This document shows positions 52,137-61,600 of a stretch of 64,000 nt of DNA, in pieces. The stretch comes from Pedobacter panaciterrae (GTDB lineage Bacteria > Bacteroidota > Bacteroidia > Sphingobacteriales > Sphingobacteriaceae). Within the stretch, counting starts at the first letter, position 1. Each line of letters begins with the position of its first letter. The translations under genes and the position numbers were made by a program. The notes under the pieces were generated by a model. The model ran no database searches, was not told the origin of the DNA, and saw only the letters and a program-made list of their open reading frames with translations. The stretch spans positions 1,426,001-1,490,000 of the forward strand of contig NZ_JABMKW010000020.1 of assembly GCF_013204795.1 (NCBI RefSeq). The letters run 5' to 3'.

Positions 52137-52955
52137 TCAGTCGTGATTTTTAACCAGTTTTTCCATCGCATTTTTTACAGTACCATACTGTAAAAGCAAT
52201 GACTTAGCCTCATTATAGTTGTCAATTTCGGCTTTTTTCATCAGCATTTTAACGCCCCTGTCCATGATCTTATCGTTAATGAGCTTTACATTGATCATGT
52301 TATTGCCTTCTATCCTTCCCAGTTGAATCATCACTGTGGTTGATATCATATCCAGCAACATCTTCTGTGCAGTACCGCACTTCATTCGGGTACTTCCTGT
52401 CACAAATTCGGGACCGGTAAGTACTTCAACAGGATAATCAGCCTGTTCTGCAATAATCGAGTCCGGATTGCTCACAATGCAGCCTGTTGCAATGTGATGT
52501 GCACGACACTGTTTTAGGCCCTCCAGAACGAAAGGCGTACTTCCACTTGCGGAAATACCCACCACAATATCTTTTTCTGAGATGTTTGCTGCATTGAGCC
52601 TGTCCCAGGCTTCATTCAGGTCATCCTCCATTTCTTCCAGTGCATCTATGAGCCGGTCCTCTCCTCCGGCAAGCACAGCATTGTAAATTCCTTTGGGTAG
52701 GCCGTAGGTGGTAGGTAGCTCGATCACATCGAGTACAGAGAGTCTGCCGCCGCTGCCGGCTCCGATGTAGAACATCCGGCCGCCGTTCTTTAGTTTATTC
52801 ACGATAGCGGTAATCAGGCAGTTTACCTGCGGTAAAACCTCCTGAATTGCTTTTGCCACTTTATGGTCTTCTTGATTAATAGCACTGGTCAATTCCTCAA
52901 CTGATTTGGTTTCCAGGTTATCATAAAGGGATGATTGTTCTGTAATAGGTATCAT
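52137..52955 (-). CDS. murQ: N-acetylmuramic acid 6-phosphate etherase
   Basis: 272 residues, cytoplasmic. A single SIS domain: FYIGAGSGGRLSVLD, IELPTTYGL (with the catalytic Glu region), VVGISASGSTPFVLEGL, and the etherase signature TGSTRMKCGTAQK. It splits D-lactate from MurNAc-6-P to give GlcNAc-6-P. Its position in the PUL, downstream of GH89 and upstream of GH20, implies that the locus handles MurNAc-containing material or that the organism recycles MurNAc along with GlcNAc. Usual length is about 300; this one is slightly short at the C-terminus. Confidence 0.92.
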   Translation of the reverse strand: MIPITEQSSLYDNLETKSVEELTSAINQEDHKVAKAIQEVLPQVNCLITAIVNKLKNGGRMFYIGAGSGGRLSVLDVIELPTTYGLPKGIYNAVLAGGEDRLIDALEEMEDDLNEAWDRLNAANISEKDIVVGISASGSTPFVLEGLKQCRAHHIATGCIVSNPDSIIAEQADYPVEVLTGPEFVTGSTRMKCGTAQKMLLDMISTTVMIQLGRIEGNNMINVKLINDKIMDRGVKMLMKKAEIDNYNEAKSLLLQYGTVKNAMEKLVKNHD

Positions 52956-52969
52956 ATGTTATTCGTAAT

Positions 52970-55228
52970 TTATTTTTTGTTCTTCGTTAATTTAAGTTTC
53001 TTGTATGCGGCAGTGATCTGCTTGCCATATTTAGCATACATTTTTTTTGATATTTCTGTAGGATCTCCTGTTGGTTGATCCGGATATTGCTCTGTACCAT
53101 TTACCCAGTTCCATTCCCAGGTTTTTACTTTTTCAGTAAAGCCCTTTTGGTCAAATACTTTTTTCGTTTTTAAAGCATCACTGGCCTCGGAGATAAACAT
53201 CTTCCATCTTTTTCCGTAAAAGCCATTAAACAGACCCGACCATTGCTTGTTTGCATATTCGTGAAGTACAGCATCTTTCCCTCCCCAAAGGGTGATCAGA
53301 TCTCTTGCGTTTTTTTCATATAATCGAGACTCAGCGGTATTGGTACCCCATTTTTTTGCATCGTTGAGCCACTTCCCAAGCAACAATTCTCTTCGGGTAC
53401 CCATCAGCTGGTCCATATCGGCAATCAGTTCCATGAATTCTGCAGTATGTTGTTTAAAGCCGGTAATGTTTTTTTGTTTGAAGTCTCTGGCAAACTGTTG
53501 TTGAACAACTGAGGCATAATTGGCCAGCACCTGCGTGCCAATGCTTACCAGATCAAACTGGTAGCAATCATTACGCTTAAATTGCTGAGCCGCAGCCAGC
53601 ATATTCTCCCATGCCGGCACCAACGCAAGTGGATCATACGGCAAATCTGTAGCGGCCCAATCATTGTCTTTTTCAAAGGTTGGTCTTGCTACCACAATGG
53701 TCTCATAGCTGCCTTCTTTAGCATACACTGTTTTATGTAAAATATCCCAGGCTTTTTCTGTGTACGGGTTCTTTTTTCCGTAACGACTGTGGGCATATCC
53801 TTTTAACCACTCGTTCACGTTTACGGGCTGATCGCTCCATACGTGATTGAGCATAAGCGAATAGACAACTGGATTTTGCTCTATCCCTTCAGGCACCAAT
53901 CCGATTCCAGACAGGTTACCTTTATTAGGATCATGAACCATTTCTGCAGGCTCTTTAGCGATATAATCAAGGTTGCCGAACAGTGGATTCCTGCCGCCAA
54001 AATTGTGAAGCATGCACCATATCCATGGTTTCCCGAAAAAGGATTTGGTTTTGGTCCATATAGGCTGTTCATCGGCAAAAAGATCCAGGATGATTAATTT
54101 ATCATCCGGTACTCCGCTCAAATAATTGTTGATGCGCTCAGGCTGCCAGAAATCCCTTCGGTCCCAGAACAACCATCCCTGCATCACCCATATTGCTTTT
54201 GGGTCGGTTTTGGCCATACCATCATATACTGCCTTGCCGATTTTACGTACGTAGGCAGAATCCTGGTGTGGAAGATCCATTTCATTGAAGGTATCGGCCC
54301 CGTATAAATGATTTTCCAATCCAAAGGTCTTTTGTTGTTCCTGCATAAACCTGTCGGCTATCTGCTGAAACATAGGATCTTCCGGGTCAAGTACATAAGC
54401 ATCTGCAAAACGGCCTTCCCAGTTCACCTTGTCAACTTTAGCGTTAGGGAATCTTTTTTTGAATGTTGGGGGCACATGACCGCTAAAGGCAGGAAGGATT
54501 GGTTTCATACCCAACTCCCGTTCGCGAAGCAGGATCTTTTTCTGTAGTTCCTCGTGACTTTTCATCCAGCTTTTTGGCAAAGGACCATTCAACCCATCAA
54601 TATTACCTGCCCAGAACCACATGAAATATGCCGGCCCGGTAAAAAAAGCATCCATGTCTGCGTCATCAAAACCAAAGCTTCTGTAAACCCGGTCCCACAG
54701 CGCATTCTGTCCAGTCATAGCAAGCGGCATATTGATCCCATTCAATGCCATAAAATCAATTTCCCATTGCCAGCGCTCCCAGTCCCACCAGGACGCAGTA
54801 TAATTGAAGGTACAGTAATTGAAATAATGACGGTAATCATGCGGTGTAACCTTATGAATTTTTTCCTTCACCATAGGAAATGGTGTTGGAATCTCCAGAT
54901 TGGTACCATTCCAGCTGATATCGCAATGCGCGTAATTTTTAAGCCAGTAGTTAAAGGCACTGGCAACCGATATCCCATTATTGCCTTTTAAAAGAATCTG
55001 TTCCCCACTGGCTTCCAGTTCAAAAACATCTTTGTTGTCTTCCATGGGAATATAGGCCACCTTAAAACGACTGGCATATTTTGGCAGAACCCGTTTAATC
55101 AGTGCATAGGCTGCCTGTTCATTCAATGAAGAGGTATCTTTGTCTTTAGCCCAGACCATTTGAATGGCAAAGGTTAAACAAAACAAGAGTATAGCAGTTT
55201 TTCGGCACATTAGCGGTATTTTATTCAT
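52970..55228 (-). CDS. GH89 alpha-N-acetylglucosaminidase
   Basis: 752 residues with a signal peptide (ends VWAK). NAGLU N-terminal domain (about 25-115), a TIM barrel with YCTFNYTASWWDWERWQWEI, ALNGINMPLAMTGQNALWDR, LYGADTFNEMDLPH, WVMQGWLFW and LDLFADEQPIW, and the helical C-terminal domain from about 480. Catalytic Glu residues are expected in FNEMD and near GIGLVPEGIEQNPV; the latter E is in the right context. It removes terminal alpha-GlcNAc, as found on gastric mucin and heparan sulfate-type chains. In the PUL operon between the DUF1735 lipoprotein and murQ. Confidence 0.92.
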   Translation of the reverse strand: MNKIPLMCRKTAILLFCLTFAIQMVWAKDKDTSSLNEQAAYALIKRVLPKYASRFKVAYIPMEDNKDVFELEASGEQILLKGNNGISVASAFNYWLKNYAHCDISWNGTNLEIPTPFPMVKEKIHKVTPHDYRHYFNYCTFNYTASWWDWERWQWEIDFMALNGINMPLAMTGQNALWDRVYRSFGFDDADMDAFFTGPAYFMWFWAGNIDGLNGPLPKSWMKSHEELQKKILLRERELGMKPILPAFSGHVPPTFKKRFPNAKVDKVNWEGRFADAYVLDPEDPMFQQIADRFMQEQQKTFGLENHLYGADTFNEMDLPHQDSAYVRKIGKAVYDGMAKTDPKAIWVMQGWLFWDRRDFWQPERINNYLSGVPDDKLIILDLFADEQPIWTKTKSFFGKPWIWCMLHNFGGRNPLFGNLDYIAKEPAEMVHDPNKGNLSGIGLVPEGIEQNPVVYSLMLNHVWSDQPVNVNEWLKGYAHSRYGKKNPYTEKAWDILHKTVYAKEGSYETIVVARPTFEKDNDWAATDLPYDPLALVPAWENMLAAAQQFKRNDCYQFDLVSIGTQVLANYASVVQQQFARDFKQKNITGFKQHTAEFMELIADMDQLMGTRRELLLGKWLNDAKKWGTNTAESRLYEKNARDLITLWGGKDAVLHEYANKQWSGLFNGFYGKRWKMFISEASDALKTKKVFDQKGFTEKVKTWEWNWVNGTEQYPDQPTGDPTEISKKMYAKYGKQITAAYKKLKLTKNKK

Positions 55229-55259
55229 TATTATATCTTTTTGAATCAGTTATTATTTT

Positions 55260-56474
55260 CTACTTTTTTAAAGGCCACAGGCCTTCCGGATTGAATTTAT
55301 ATCGCCACAAATCTCCATTGGCATCCAAAGCCAACAGATCATTGCCGGCAGTAATTACCTTAATATACATATCCCAGCCTGTACCTATCTTCTTCCGTGT
55401 ACCAAAAACTCCATCCTCTGTTAGTGGATACTGCCACATATCTCCACTGTTTTCAATGGTAATCAGTGAGTTTTGGTAAGCAAAGATTTGTGCCAAACCA
55501 GCCCATCCGCTACCAATTTGTTTGATGTTTCCATAATCAAAGTCGCCATCCCCGTTTAAAGGAAATTTAGTCATGTCACCATTTGCTGCAATACCTAATA
55601 GCAACCCTTTGAATGGAACAATTGCAGAGAGTGCGCCCCAGCCCTGACCAACCCCTCTCTGGGCCCCGAATGCCCCGTCCTGGCTAAGAAAATACTGGTT
55701 AAGATCGCCTGCCCCACTTCCAAATCTTGCGATCAAGCGGTTACCGCCAAAGGAGATAATTTTATCCATTACATTCCAGCCGAAACCGATCGTTTTAGGT
55801 GGGAGAGTAAACTGTCCGGTAGCTACATCAGCCTTGTACAACAGAAGATCTCCGGTTACCGGCGCTTTACGTATAAAATCGCCGTTAAAATCTATTAAAA
55901 AAGCACCTGCATCAGCACCCATAGACAGCACTTTCTCACGCGGAACTTCACCTGGGGCATATGAGCCTGTAATCAGGAAATAAGTGGTACTGAGTTCCTT
56001 ATTTAAAGTCACATTTCCAGGTGCAGAAATGCTTATCGGAAGCAGATAAGACTCAAATGCGTTTAGAAAGCCTTTGGTTTTGATGACCAGATTCTGAACT
56101 GCAGTTCCCTGTGCACCTTTGGGAATTATTGCTGTTGCCTGCTGAAGGGCATAACTTCCTTCGGGCAGCAACTGATAGGTGGTATTATTTTTCTGATTAT
56201 AGTCGGCAACCCTTTCGGCCGAAACCTTAAAATTTACTGGTATATCGGTTTGGGCCGCTAACGGGCCACCCAGATGGGCCGCATAAGGCACTTGATAGTC
56301 CTGATCGGTTATACTAATCCCCATTGCAATTGGATTACTTACTGCCTGTGGCATGTACAGGCGTGCATAGGTATCGGCCTGCGGAATATCCAAATCCACT
56401 AAAACATCCTTATTGCAAGCAGTCAGGAATATAAAAGCACTTAAAAGTATTGAGGTTAAATTTATCTTATTCAT
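55260..56474 (-). CDS. DUF1735 surface lipoprotein with tachylectin-like C-terminal propeller
   Basis: 404 residues from ATG 56474 (frame open to 56495). Lipobox LTAC (C20). Residues about 30-170 match the DUF1735/BT_3987-type domain of SGBP lipoproteins in PULs. The rest (about 185-404) is a repeat domain with four 'I-G-x-GW' units at W233, W279, W324 and W367, spaced 43-46 residues, plus a first degenerate unit near DFNGDFIRKAPV. This matches tachylectin-2, a five-bladed propeller of 47-residue repeats that binds GlcNAc/GalNAc. A cell-surface GlcNAc-glycan capture protein is inferred. Third gene of the susCD operon. Confidence 0.75.
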   Translation of the reverse strand: MNKINLTSILLSAFIFLTACNKDVLVDLDIPQADTYARLYMPQAVSNPIAMGISITDQDYQVPYAAHLGGPLAAQTDIPVNFKVSAERVADYNQKNNTTYQLLPEGSYALQQATAIIPKGAQGTAVQNLVIKTKGFLNAFESYLLPISISAPGNVTLNKELSTTYFLITGSYAPGEVPREKVLSMGADAGAFLIDFNGDFIRKAPVTGDLLLYKADVATGQFTLPPKTIGFGWNVMDKIISFGGNRLIARFGSGAGDLNQYFLSQDGAFGAQRGVGQGWGALSAIVPFKGLLLGIAANGDMTKFPLNGDGDFDYGNIKQIGSGWAGLAQIFAYQNSLITIENSGDMWQYPLTEDGVFGTRKKIGTGWDMYIKVITAGNDLLALDANGDLWRYKFNPEGLWPLKK

Positions 56475-56494
56475 GGTTTTAAGTTTATGGATCA

Positions 56495-58309
56495 TTACCA
56501 GCCTGGGTTTTGAATAATATTAGGGGTCTTGTCAATTTCGCTTTGCGGAATTGGGAATAAATAATGCTTAGGCCCCTGAAACACCCTTCTTTCTACCACT
56601 GTTCTCTTATAGTAAGCATCATCCTGCAAATTGGTTCCGGCACTGATGTTCATTCCGTAAATAGGCCCATTATCGGTCTGTGCAGCGATCTTCCAACGGT
56701 GACAATCGAAGTAGCGATGGGTTTCGTAACTCAACTCCACACGACGTTCGTTCCTGATCCTTTCTCTCATTTGCTGAGCATTAAGACCTGTTGGAAGTGC
56801 TGGCATTCCGGCACGTTCCCTGATCAGGTTCATGTATTTATACACATCGGCAACTGGCCCGTCTGATTCATTTAGTGCTTCTGCATAGTCCAGATAAAAT
56901 TCACCAAGCCTGAAAAATATCCATGTTTTAAGTGAAAACCTGCCCTGGGCAATATTCGCCGTAGGATCTACAGATTTTTTAAGCAAATATCCTGTCGTAT
57001 TATAATCTCTTCCGGCATTTCCTCTACCATCTGCTCCACTGGACCAGAACTGCAAGCGGCGGTCAATGAAGTAGGCTCCGTTAAAGTTAATAGAAGCATA
57101 AAATCTGGGATCCCGGTGCACATACATATTGCTTACCCCTTCCATCCAGCGTCCGGTCATGGCTGTAGCTGTATAACCTGCTTCAGTATATCCGGAGGAT
57201 TGATTGACCACTGGTGACCCATCACTATTATAACCTAGTATTGGTGCTTTTCCATTGTCCATTTCATAAGCATCTACTTGCTGCTGAGTTGGGTTATACC
57301 CATTCCACCCGCCCAGGCTTCCAGGGAAAGCACATTTCTCGGTCATTCCCGGATAATAACCGCCAATATCAGGTGTAGTACAATTACGTGCAAGGATCAC
57401 TTCAACGTTGTTGTTTTCCAGAAACAATTGCTGGTAATTCTGCACAGGATCTGGATATTTTCTATAAAGCTGATAACCGGCAGCCTCACATTTATCGATA
57501 CACTCTTTGGCGGCAAGAGCTGCAGCTTTCCATTTTTCGGCCTGATACTGACCAGGGAAAAGTTTTATACCTTCTTTATCTGTGAAGCCTGCATAGTCAG
57601 GATTGCCGTTCCATAAAGGGCTTGCCACATACAATAACATTCTTGCCTTTAGCGCCATCGCAGCCGCAGCAGTAACCCGTCCAATATTCCTATCGGAAGT
57701 AACTCTCATTGGCAACAAACTGATCGCCCTGTCACATTCTTTAGAAACAAAATCAACACCCTGATCAAGTGGTTGGCGTTTTATTTTAGTGAAATCATCG
57801 GCTACTCCTGCATCATAATCCATAATGGGAATCGGGCCATAGATTCGCATTAGCCAAAAGTGGTAAAAAGCACGCAGGTATACGGCTTCACCTATCCAAC
57901 GGTCTTTATCCTGCTGGGTAAAGTCTTTGCCAAGGGGAGTTCTGTCGATGTATTTCAGAAAAATATTCGCTTTGCGAATACCCTCATACATGTTACGCCA
58001 CTGCTGACTTGCCACATTATAGGCGTTCCAGGAACCCTTGTTCATCAGTTTTGCAAATTTCTCCGGCCAGGGTACATTCATCTCATCAGAGGCAACTACA
58101 AACGGATTAGGATCGACCATGTCGGTAAACCAGTTCTCAAGTGGGAGATCGGCATAAACATCCGATAAAAATGCTTCAGCATACCTGCGTTGAAGAAAAG
58201 CTTCTTCAATGGTAATGTCTTCTTCAGGGCTTTTATCCAGAAAATCTTTTTTACAAGAGGAGAACATCAAAAGCTGCACGAACAATAATCCACAGATTAA
58301 ATATTTCAT
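56495..58309 (-). CDS. SusD/RagB-family glycan-binding lipoprotein
   Basis: 604 residues. Lipobox SSC (C19). TPR-like helices typical of SusD (WRNMYEGIRKANIFLKYID, RDKEGAVYLRAFYHFWLMRI-like, ALKARMLLYVASPLWNGNP) and the C-terminal RagB end, with RNERRVELSYETHRYFDCHR and YLFPIPQSEIDKTPNIIQNPGW. It pairs with SusC at the outer membrane and captures the glycan. Placed 32 bases downstream of the susC-like gene. Confidence 0.94.
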   Translation of the reverse strand: MKYLICGLLFVQLLMFSSCKKDFLDKSPEEDITIEEAFLQRRYAEAFLSDVYADLPLENWFTDMVDPNPFVVASDEMNVPWPEKFAKLMNKGSWNAYNVASQQWRNMYEGIRKANIFLKYIDRTPLGKDFTQQDKDRWIGEAVYLRAFYHFWLMRIYGPIPIMDYDAGVADDFTKIKRQPLDQGVDFVSKECDRAISLLPMRVTSDRNIGRVTAAAAMALKARMLLYVASPLWNGNPDYAGFTDKEGIKLFPGQYQAEKWKAAALAAKECIDKCEAAGYQLYRKYPDPVQNYQQLFLENNNVEVILARNCTTPDIGGYYPGMTEKCAFPGSLGGWNGYNPTQQQVDAYEMDNGKAPILGYNSDGSPVVNQSSGYTEAGYTATAMTGRWMEGVSNMYVHRDPRFYASINFNGAYFIDRRLQFWSSGADGRGNAGRDYNTTGYLLKKSVDPTANIAQGRFSLKTWIFFRLGEFYLDYAEALNESDGPVADVYKYMNLIRERAGMPALPTGLNAQQMRERIRNERRVELSYETHRYFDCHRWKIAAQTDNGPIYGMNISAGTNLQDDAYYKRTVVERRVFQGPKHYLFPIPQSEIDKTPNIIQNPGW

Positions 58310-58341
58310 ATCAAATTCTTTTATAATGGTTATTGGTTATA

Positions 58342-61300
58342 TTATTTAAAATCAATCTGCAAACCTGCATTGAATGACCGCTGCAAAGGATACCCACCGG
58401 TTCCGTCATTAGATTCCGGATCGATGATCTTAATATGATCCCAGGTATACAAGTTCATACCGTTGACAAAAAACCTGAGGGAGCTTACCCCTATCCTGCC
58501 AGACACGCGCTGAGGTAAAGTGTACCCCACTTCAAGGTTACGCAACCTGAGGTAATTCCCATTTTTCATCCAGGTGGTAGAATTCAGGAAATTATTTGGA
58601 TTGTTACCGACATCTATTGCAGGATACTTCGCACCCCGGTTCTCTGGTGTCCAACGATTGTTGTAATATTCGGTGAGTACATTATTTACCCCCAGACCAT
58701 CGTAGAAAGGCCACATTGAAGTTCCACTCAAGAAAATACTCGATTTGGCTGCCCCTGTAAAATACAGGCTAAAATCAAAGCTTTTATAAGATATGGTGCC
58801 GCCAAAACCAAATGTCATTTGAGGAAGACGCGGATAACCTACGGGGATCTGGTCATAAGAATCAATTATACCATCACCGTTAATATCCTTGTATTTAACA
58901 TCTCCCGGTCTTGGGATAGAAAAGCTTTGTTTTGGACTGGTAGCAATATCTTCCTCGCTTTGGAATAAACCTTCAGAAATGAATGCAAAACTCTGATTTA
59001 ACGGCAATCCTTTACCGGATAAATAGGAATATCGGCGTGTGGGCTCATCGTTTTCTACAATTGTATTCTTAGCAAAGGTGAAATTACCACGCAAGGAATA
59101 GAAAAATCCGCCAGATGTAGTATTTCGCATTTCTATTAATCCATCTATCCCCTTGTTTTTGATTGCACCAATATTTCCATAAGGAATAGACCAGGGATAG
59201 AATCCGGTTACAAAGGGCACCGTTTGGCGCTGCAAGAGAATGCCCGTACGATCTTCATCAAAAGCATCCACCTGCAAGGTTATTTTATCATCCAGGAAGC
59301 CAAGGTCCAGACCGATGTTTCTTTTTGTTGCACGTTCCCAGGTGACGTTTTGATTACCGATCTGGTTCTCCTCCATCCCATAGAAAAGCTGCTGATCCGG
59401 GCCAAACGGATAAGATTGTCCAACTGTTTTTACAGTGCTTAGAAACAAGAAGCGCTGGTTGATCTGATCATTTCCCACCTTTCCATAAGAGGCTCTTATT
59501 TTCAGGTTGCTGATTGCGGATGCATTCCAGAATTTTTCATTTGAAATTACCCACCCGGCTGAGAAGGCTGGAAAGAAACCAAATCTTTTTCCTTTCGGAA
59601 AATTTTCAGATCCATTGTAACCAAAGTTAACCTCTGCAAGATATCGGTTATCGTAGTTGTAGGTGACCCTACCGGCTAAGCCCATTCGGCGAAAAGGGAG
59701 ATTCGACACGGAGCTGCCCGCAGAAAGATCCACATAATCACGCTGATTATATAATAGCATGGAAGTCAGTCCGTGTTTATCAAATGAGCGCTCATAATTC
59801 AATTGGGTTTCCATATAAATAGCCCTGTTGCTCCCATTTTCGATGTAATATCCGAGTGGCTTTTCTTCTCTAAACGGTTCACTATACAAATCTTCTCCGG
59901 TTTCAGGATCTGTTCCCAGATACCGCTTCACTTCAAATTCCTTGGCCCTTACATTATTGGTCTGACCGTAACGATCATACGAAAACAAACCCCTTAATGA
60001 TAAACCTTTGGTCACCAGTTCAGACATGTCCCATCTGGCTGCGAAAGTACCCTGCAAGGTACTACGATCTTGTGTACTATAGCCCGATTGCGAGACCCTT
60101 CCCCAAGGATTCCATCCCACAAAGGTTTGGGCACCTCCAGGTGTTCCATCTGGATTCTTAACTGGAAATGCAATTGGCGATATTGTTTTTAAAGATTGAA
60201 AGATATCTGGTGCTGAGAATCCGGGATAGTTCCCATTCTGAATAATTCCACCTAGGCCAAGTTGCATGGTCAGACTTTTTGATAAGTTCAGATCAATATT
60301 GCTCCTGAAATTGTATCGTTTGATATTGGCATTCGTATTGAATTTATTGGACATATCCTGTTTATAAATTCCATTCTGAAGGGTATAACCAACATTGGTA
60401 TAATACTTAATGATTTCATTACCACCGGTAACACTTAAATTATTGATGGTTTGCCAGGTATCACGCTTCAATACCGCATCTGTCCAGTTCGAGTTGGGAT
60501 ACAGGTAGGGATCTGAGCCATTACCAAATTTTTCGAGTTCTTCAGCTGACCACCTAGGCTGTTCACCAGAAAACATCCTTGCCTCATTCATCAGGGAGGC
60601 ATATTGTTGTCCGTTAATATATTCCGGCAGCCTTAAGGCATGTAAAGCCGCCGCTTCTGTACGGAATGTTACAGCTGGCTTGCCGCTAACTCCGCGCTTC
60701 GTTGTAATGAGAATAACTCCATTGGCACCTCGTACGCCATAAACAGCGGTAGCAGATGCATCTTTTAGTATCGTAAAGCTCTCTATCTCCTGAGCATTAA
60801 TGTTATTCATATCACGCTCCACTCCGTCTATCAATATTAGCGGTGCGTTGTTTCCAAAAGTTGAAAGTCCTCGTATATACACCTGCGCAGCATCATATCC
60901 GGGCTCGCCGCTCGCCTGACGGGTAATGATGCCAGGCAGTTTACCTGCAATTGCATTGGATAATGCCGGGGTGGAAACCCGTTGAATCTCTTTGACAGAA
61001 ATGGTAGACAATGAACCGGTAACGGAAATTTTCTTTTGCGTACCATAACCAACGACGGTTACTTCATTTAATTTATTCTCCTCATCGGGTTCAAGCTTAA
61101 TTTTGAACTCTTGTGATGAACCAACTCTGATGGTTTTATTCTTATAACCGATAAAAGAAAATTGCAGGGAATCATTGTCTGAATTAACCGACAAAGAGAA
61201 CTTACCCTTCTGGTCAGTCACCGTTCCCTGCGCGCTTCCTTTTAGTCTTACAGAAACCCCGGGTATGGCTTCATCTTTTTCATCAACCACTTCGCCGCGG

Positions 61301-61392
61301 ATAACTCGGTCGGCGACTTGAAAAGGCCAGCTTTTGGCTTTTACTTCTGTTACCAGGAACAGAATGATCAGAAATGCTAAAATTTTATTCAT
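58342..61392 (-). CDS. SusC/RagA-family TonB-dependent glycan receptor
   Basis: About 1016 residues from ATG 61392 (frame extends to 61446). Signal, a carboxypeptidase-regulatory domain (RGEVVDEKDEAIPGVSVRLK), the SusC-type plug (EVTVVGYGTQKKISVTGSLS, IRGLSTFGNNAPLILIDGVE, ATAVYGVRGANGVILITTKR) and a barrel ending FNAGLQIDFK. No STN domain, so it is not sigma-coupled. First gene of the PUL; a TAATTTTG -7 box and GCGTTTT direct repeats lie upstream, next to the DeoR-type regulator that is divergently transcribed. Confidence 0.95.
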   Translation of the reverse strand: MNKILAFLIILFLVTEVKAKSWPFQVADRVIRGEVVDEKDEAIPGVSVRLKGSAQGTVTDQKGKFSLSVNSDNDSLQFSFIGYKNKTIRVGSSQEFKIKLEPDEENKLNEVTVVGYGTQKKISVTGSLSTISVKEIQRVSTPALSNAIAGKLPGIITRQASGEPGYDAAQVYIRGLSTFGNNAPLILIDGVERDMNNINAQEIESFTILKDASATAVYGVRGANGVILITTKRGVSGKPAVTFRTEAAALHALRLPEYINGQQYASLMNEARMFSGEQPRWSAEELEKFGNGSDPYLYPNSNWTDAVLKRDTWQTINNLSVTGGNEIIKYYTNVGYTLQNGIYKQDMSNKFNTNANIKRYNFRSNIDLNLSKSLTMQLGLGGIIQNGNYPGFSAPDIFQSLKTISPIAFPVKNPDGTPGGAQTFVGWNPWGRVSQSGYSTQDRSTLQGTFAARWDMSELVTKGLSLRGLFSYDRYGQTNNVRAKEFEVKRYLGTDPETGEDLYSEPFREEKPLGYYIENGSNRAIYMETQLNYERSFDKHGLTSMLLYNQRDYVDLSAGSSVSNLPFRRMGLAGRVTYNYDNRYLAEVNFGYNGSENFPKGKRFGFFPAFSAGWVISNEKFWNASAISNLKIRASYGKVGNDQINQRFLFLSTVKTVGQSYPFGPDQQLFYGMEENQIGNQNVTWERATKRNIGLDLGFLDDKITLQVDAFDEDRTGILLQRQTVPFVTGFYPWSIPYGNIGAIKNKGIDGLIEMRNTTSGGFFYSLRGNFTFAKNTIVENDEPTRRYSYLSGKGLPLNQSFAFISEGLFQSEEDIATSPKQSFSIPRPGDVKYKDINGDGIIDSYDQIPVGYPRLPQMTFGFGGTISYKSFDFSLYFTGAAKSSIFLSGTSMWPFYDGLGVNNVLTEYYNNRWTPENRGAKYPAIDVGNNPNNFLNSTTWMKNGNYLRLRNLEVGYTLPQRVSGRIGVSSLRFFVNGMNLYTWDHIKIIDPESNDGTGGYPLQRSFNAGLQIDFK

Positions 61393-61477
61393 ATAAGTTG
61401 TTTGGTTTAGTGGTTCAAAACCGCAAAAAAGTAGCACGAAAAACAATAAACTTCATCAAAAATCCCTCACAGATAGA

Positions 61478-61511
61478 CAAAATTATTCTTTTTGCGTTTT
61501 TTATGCGTTTT
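61478..61511 (-). promoter_or_regulatory. susC-like promoter box with one-turn-spaced direct repeats
   Basis: TAATTTTG on the minus strand (61485-61478) is a -7 box. TGCGTTTT occurs on the plus strand at 61493-61500 and 61504-61511, exactly 11 bases apart, in the zone of the missing -33 box. This fits an operator or activator site for a regulator bound on one DNA face. Confidence 0.5.
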
Positions 61512-61552
61512 ATAATACAAGTATAACCGCAAAATTCATAACTTCCAAATGT

Positions 61553-61583
61553 TTTAACAGAAAAAAATTTTACTTTTGTTAAA
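61553..61583 (+). promoter_or_regulatory. deoR-like promoter box with inverted repeat
   Basis: TACTTTTG (61571-61578) is a -7 box for the DeoR gene starting at 61601. TTTAACA (61553-61559) and TGTTAAA (61577-61583) form an inverted repeat around it, a plausible autoregulatory operator. Confidence 0.45.
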
Positions 61584-61600
61584 TCTGTTATAAACTGCTT

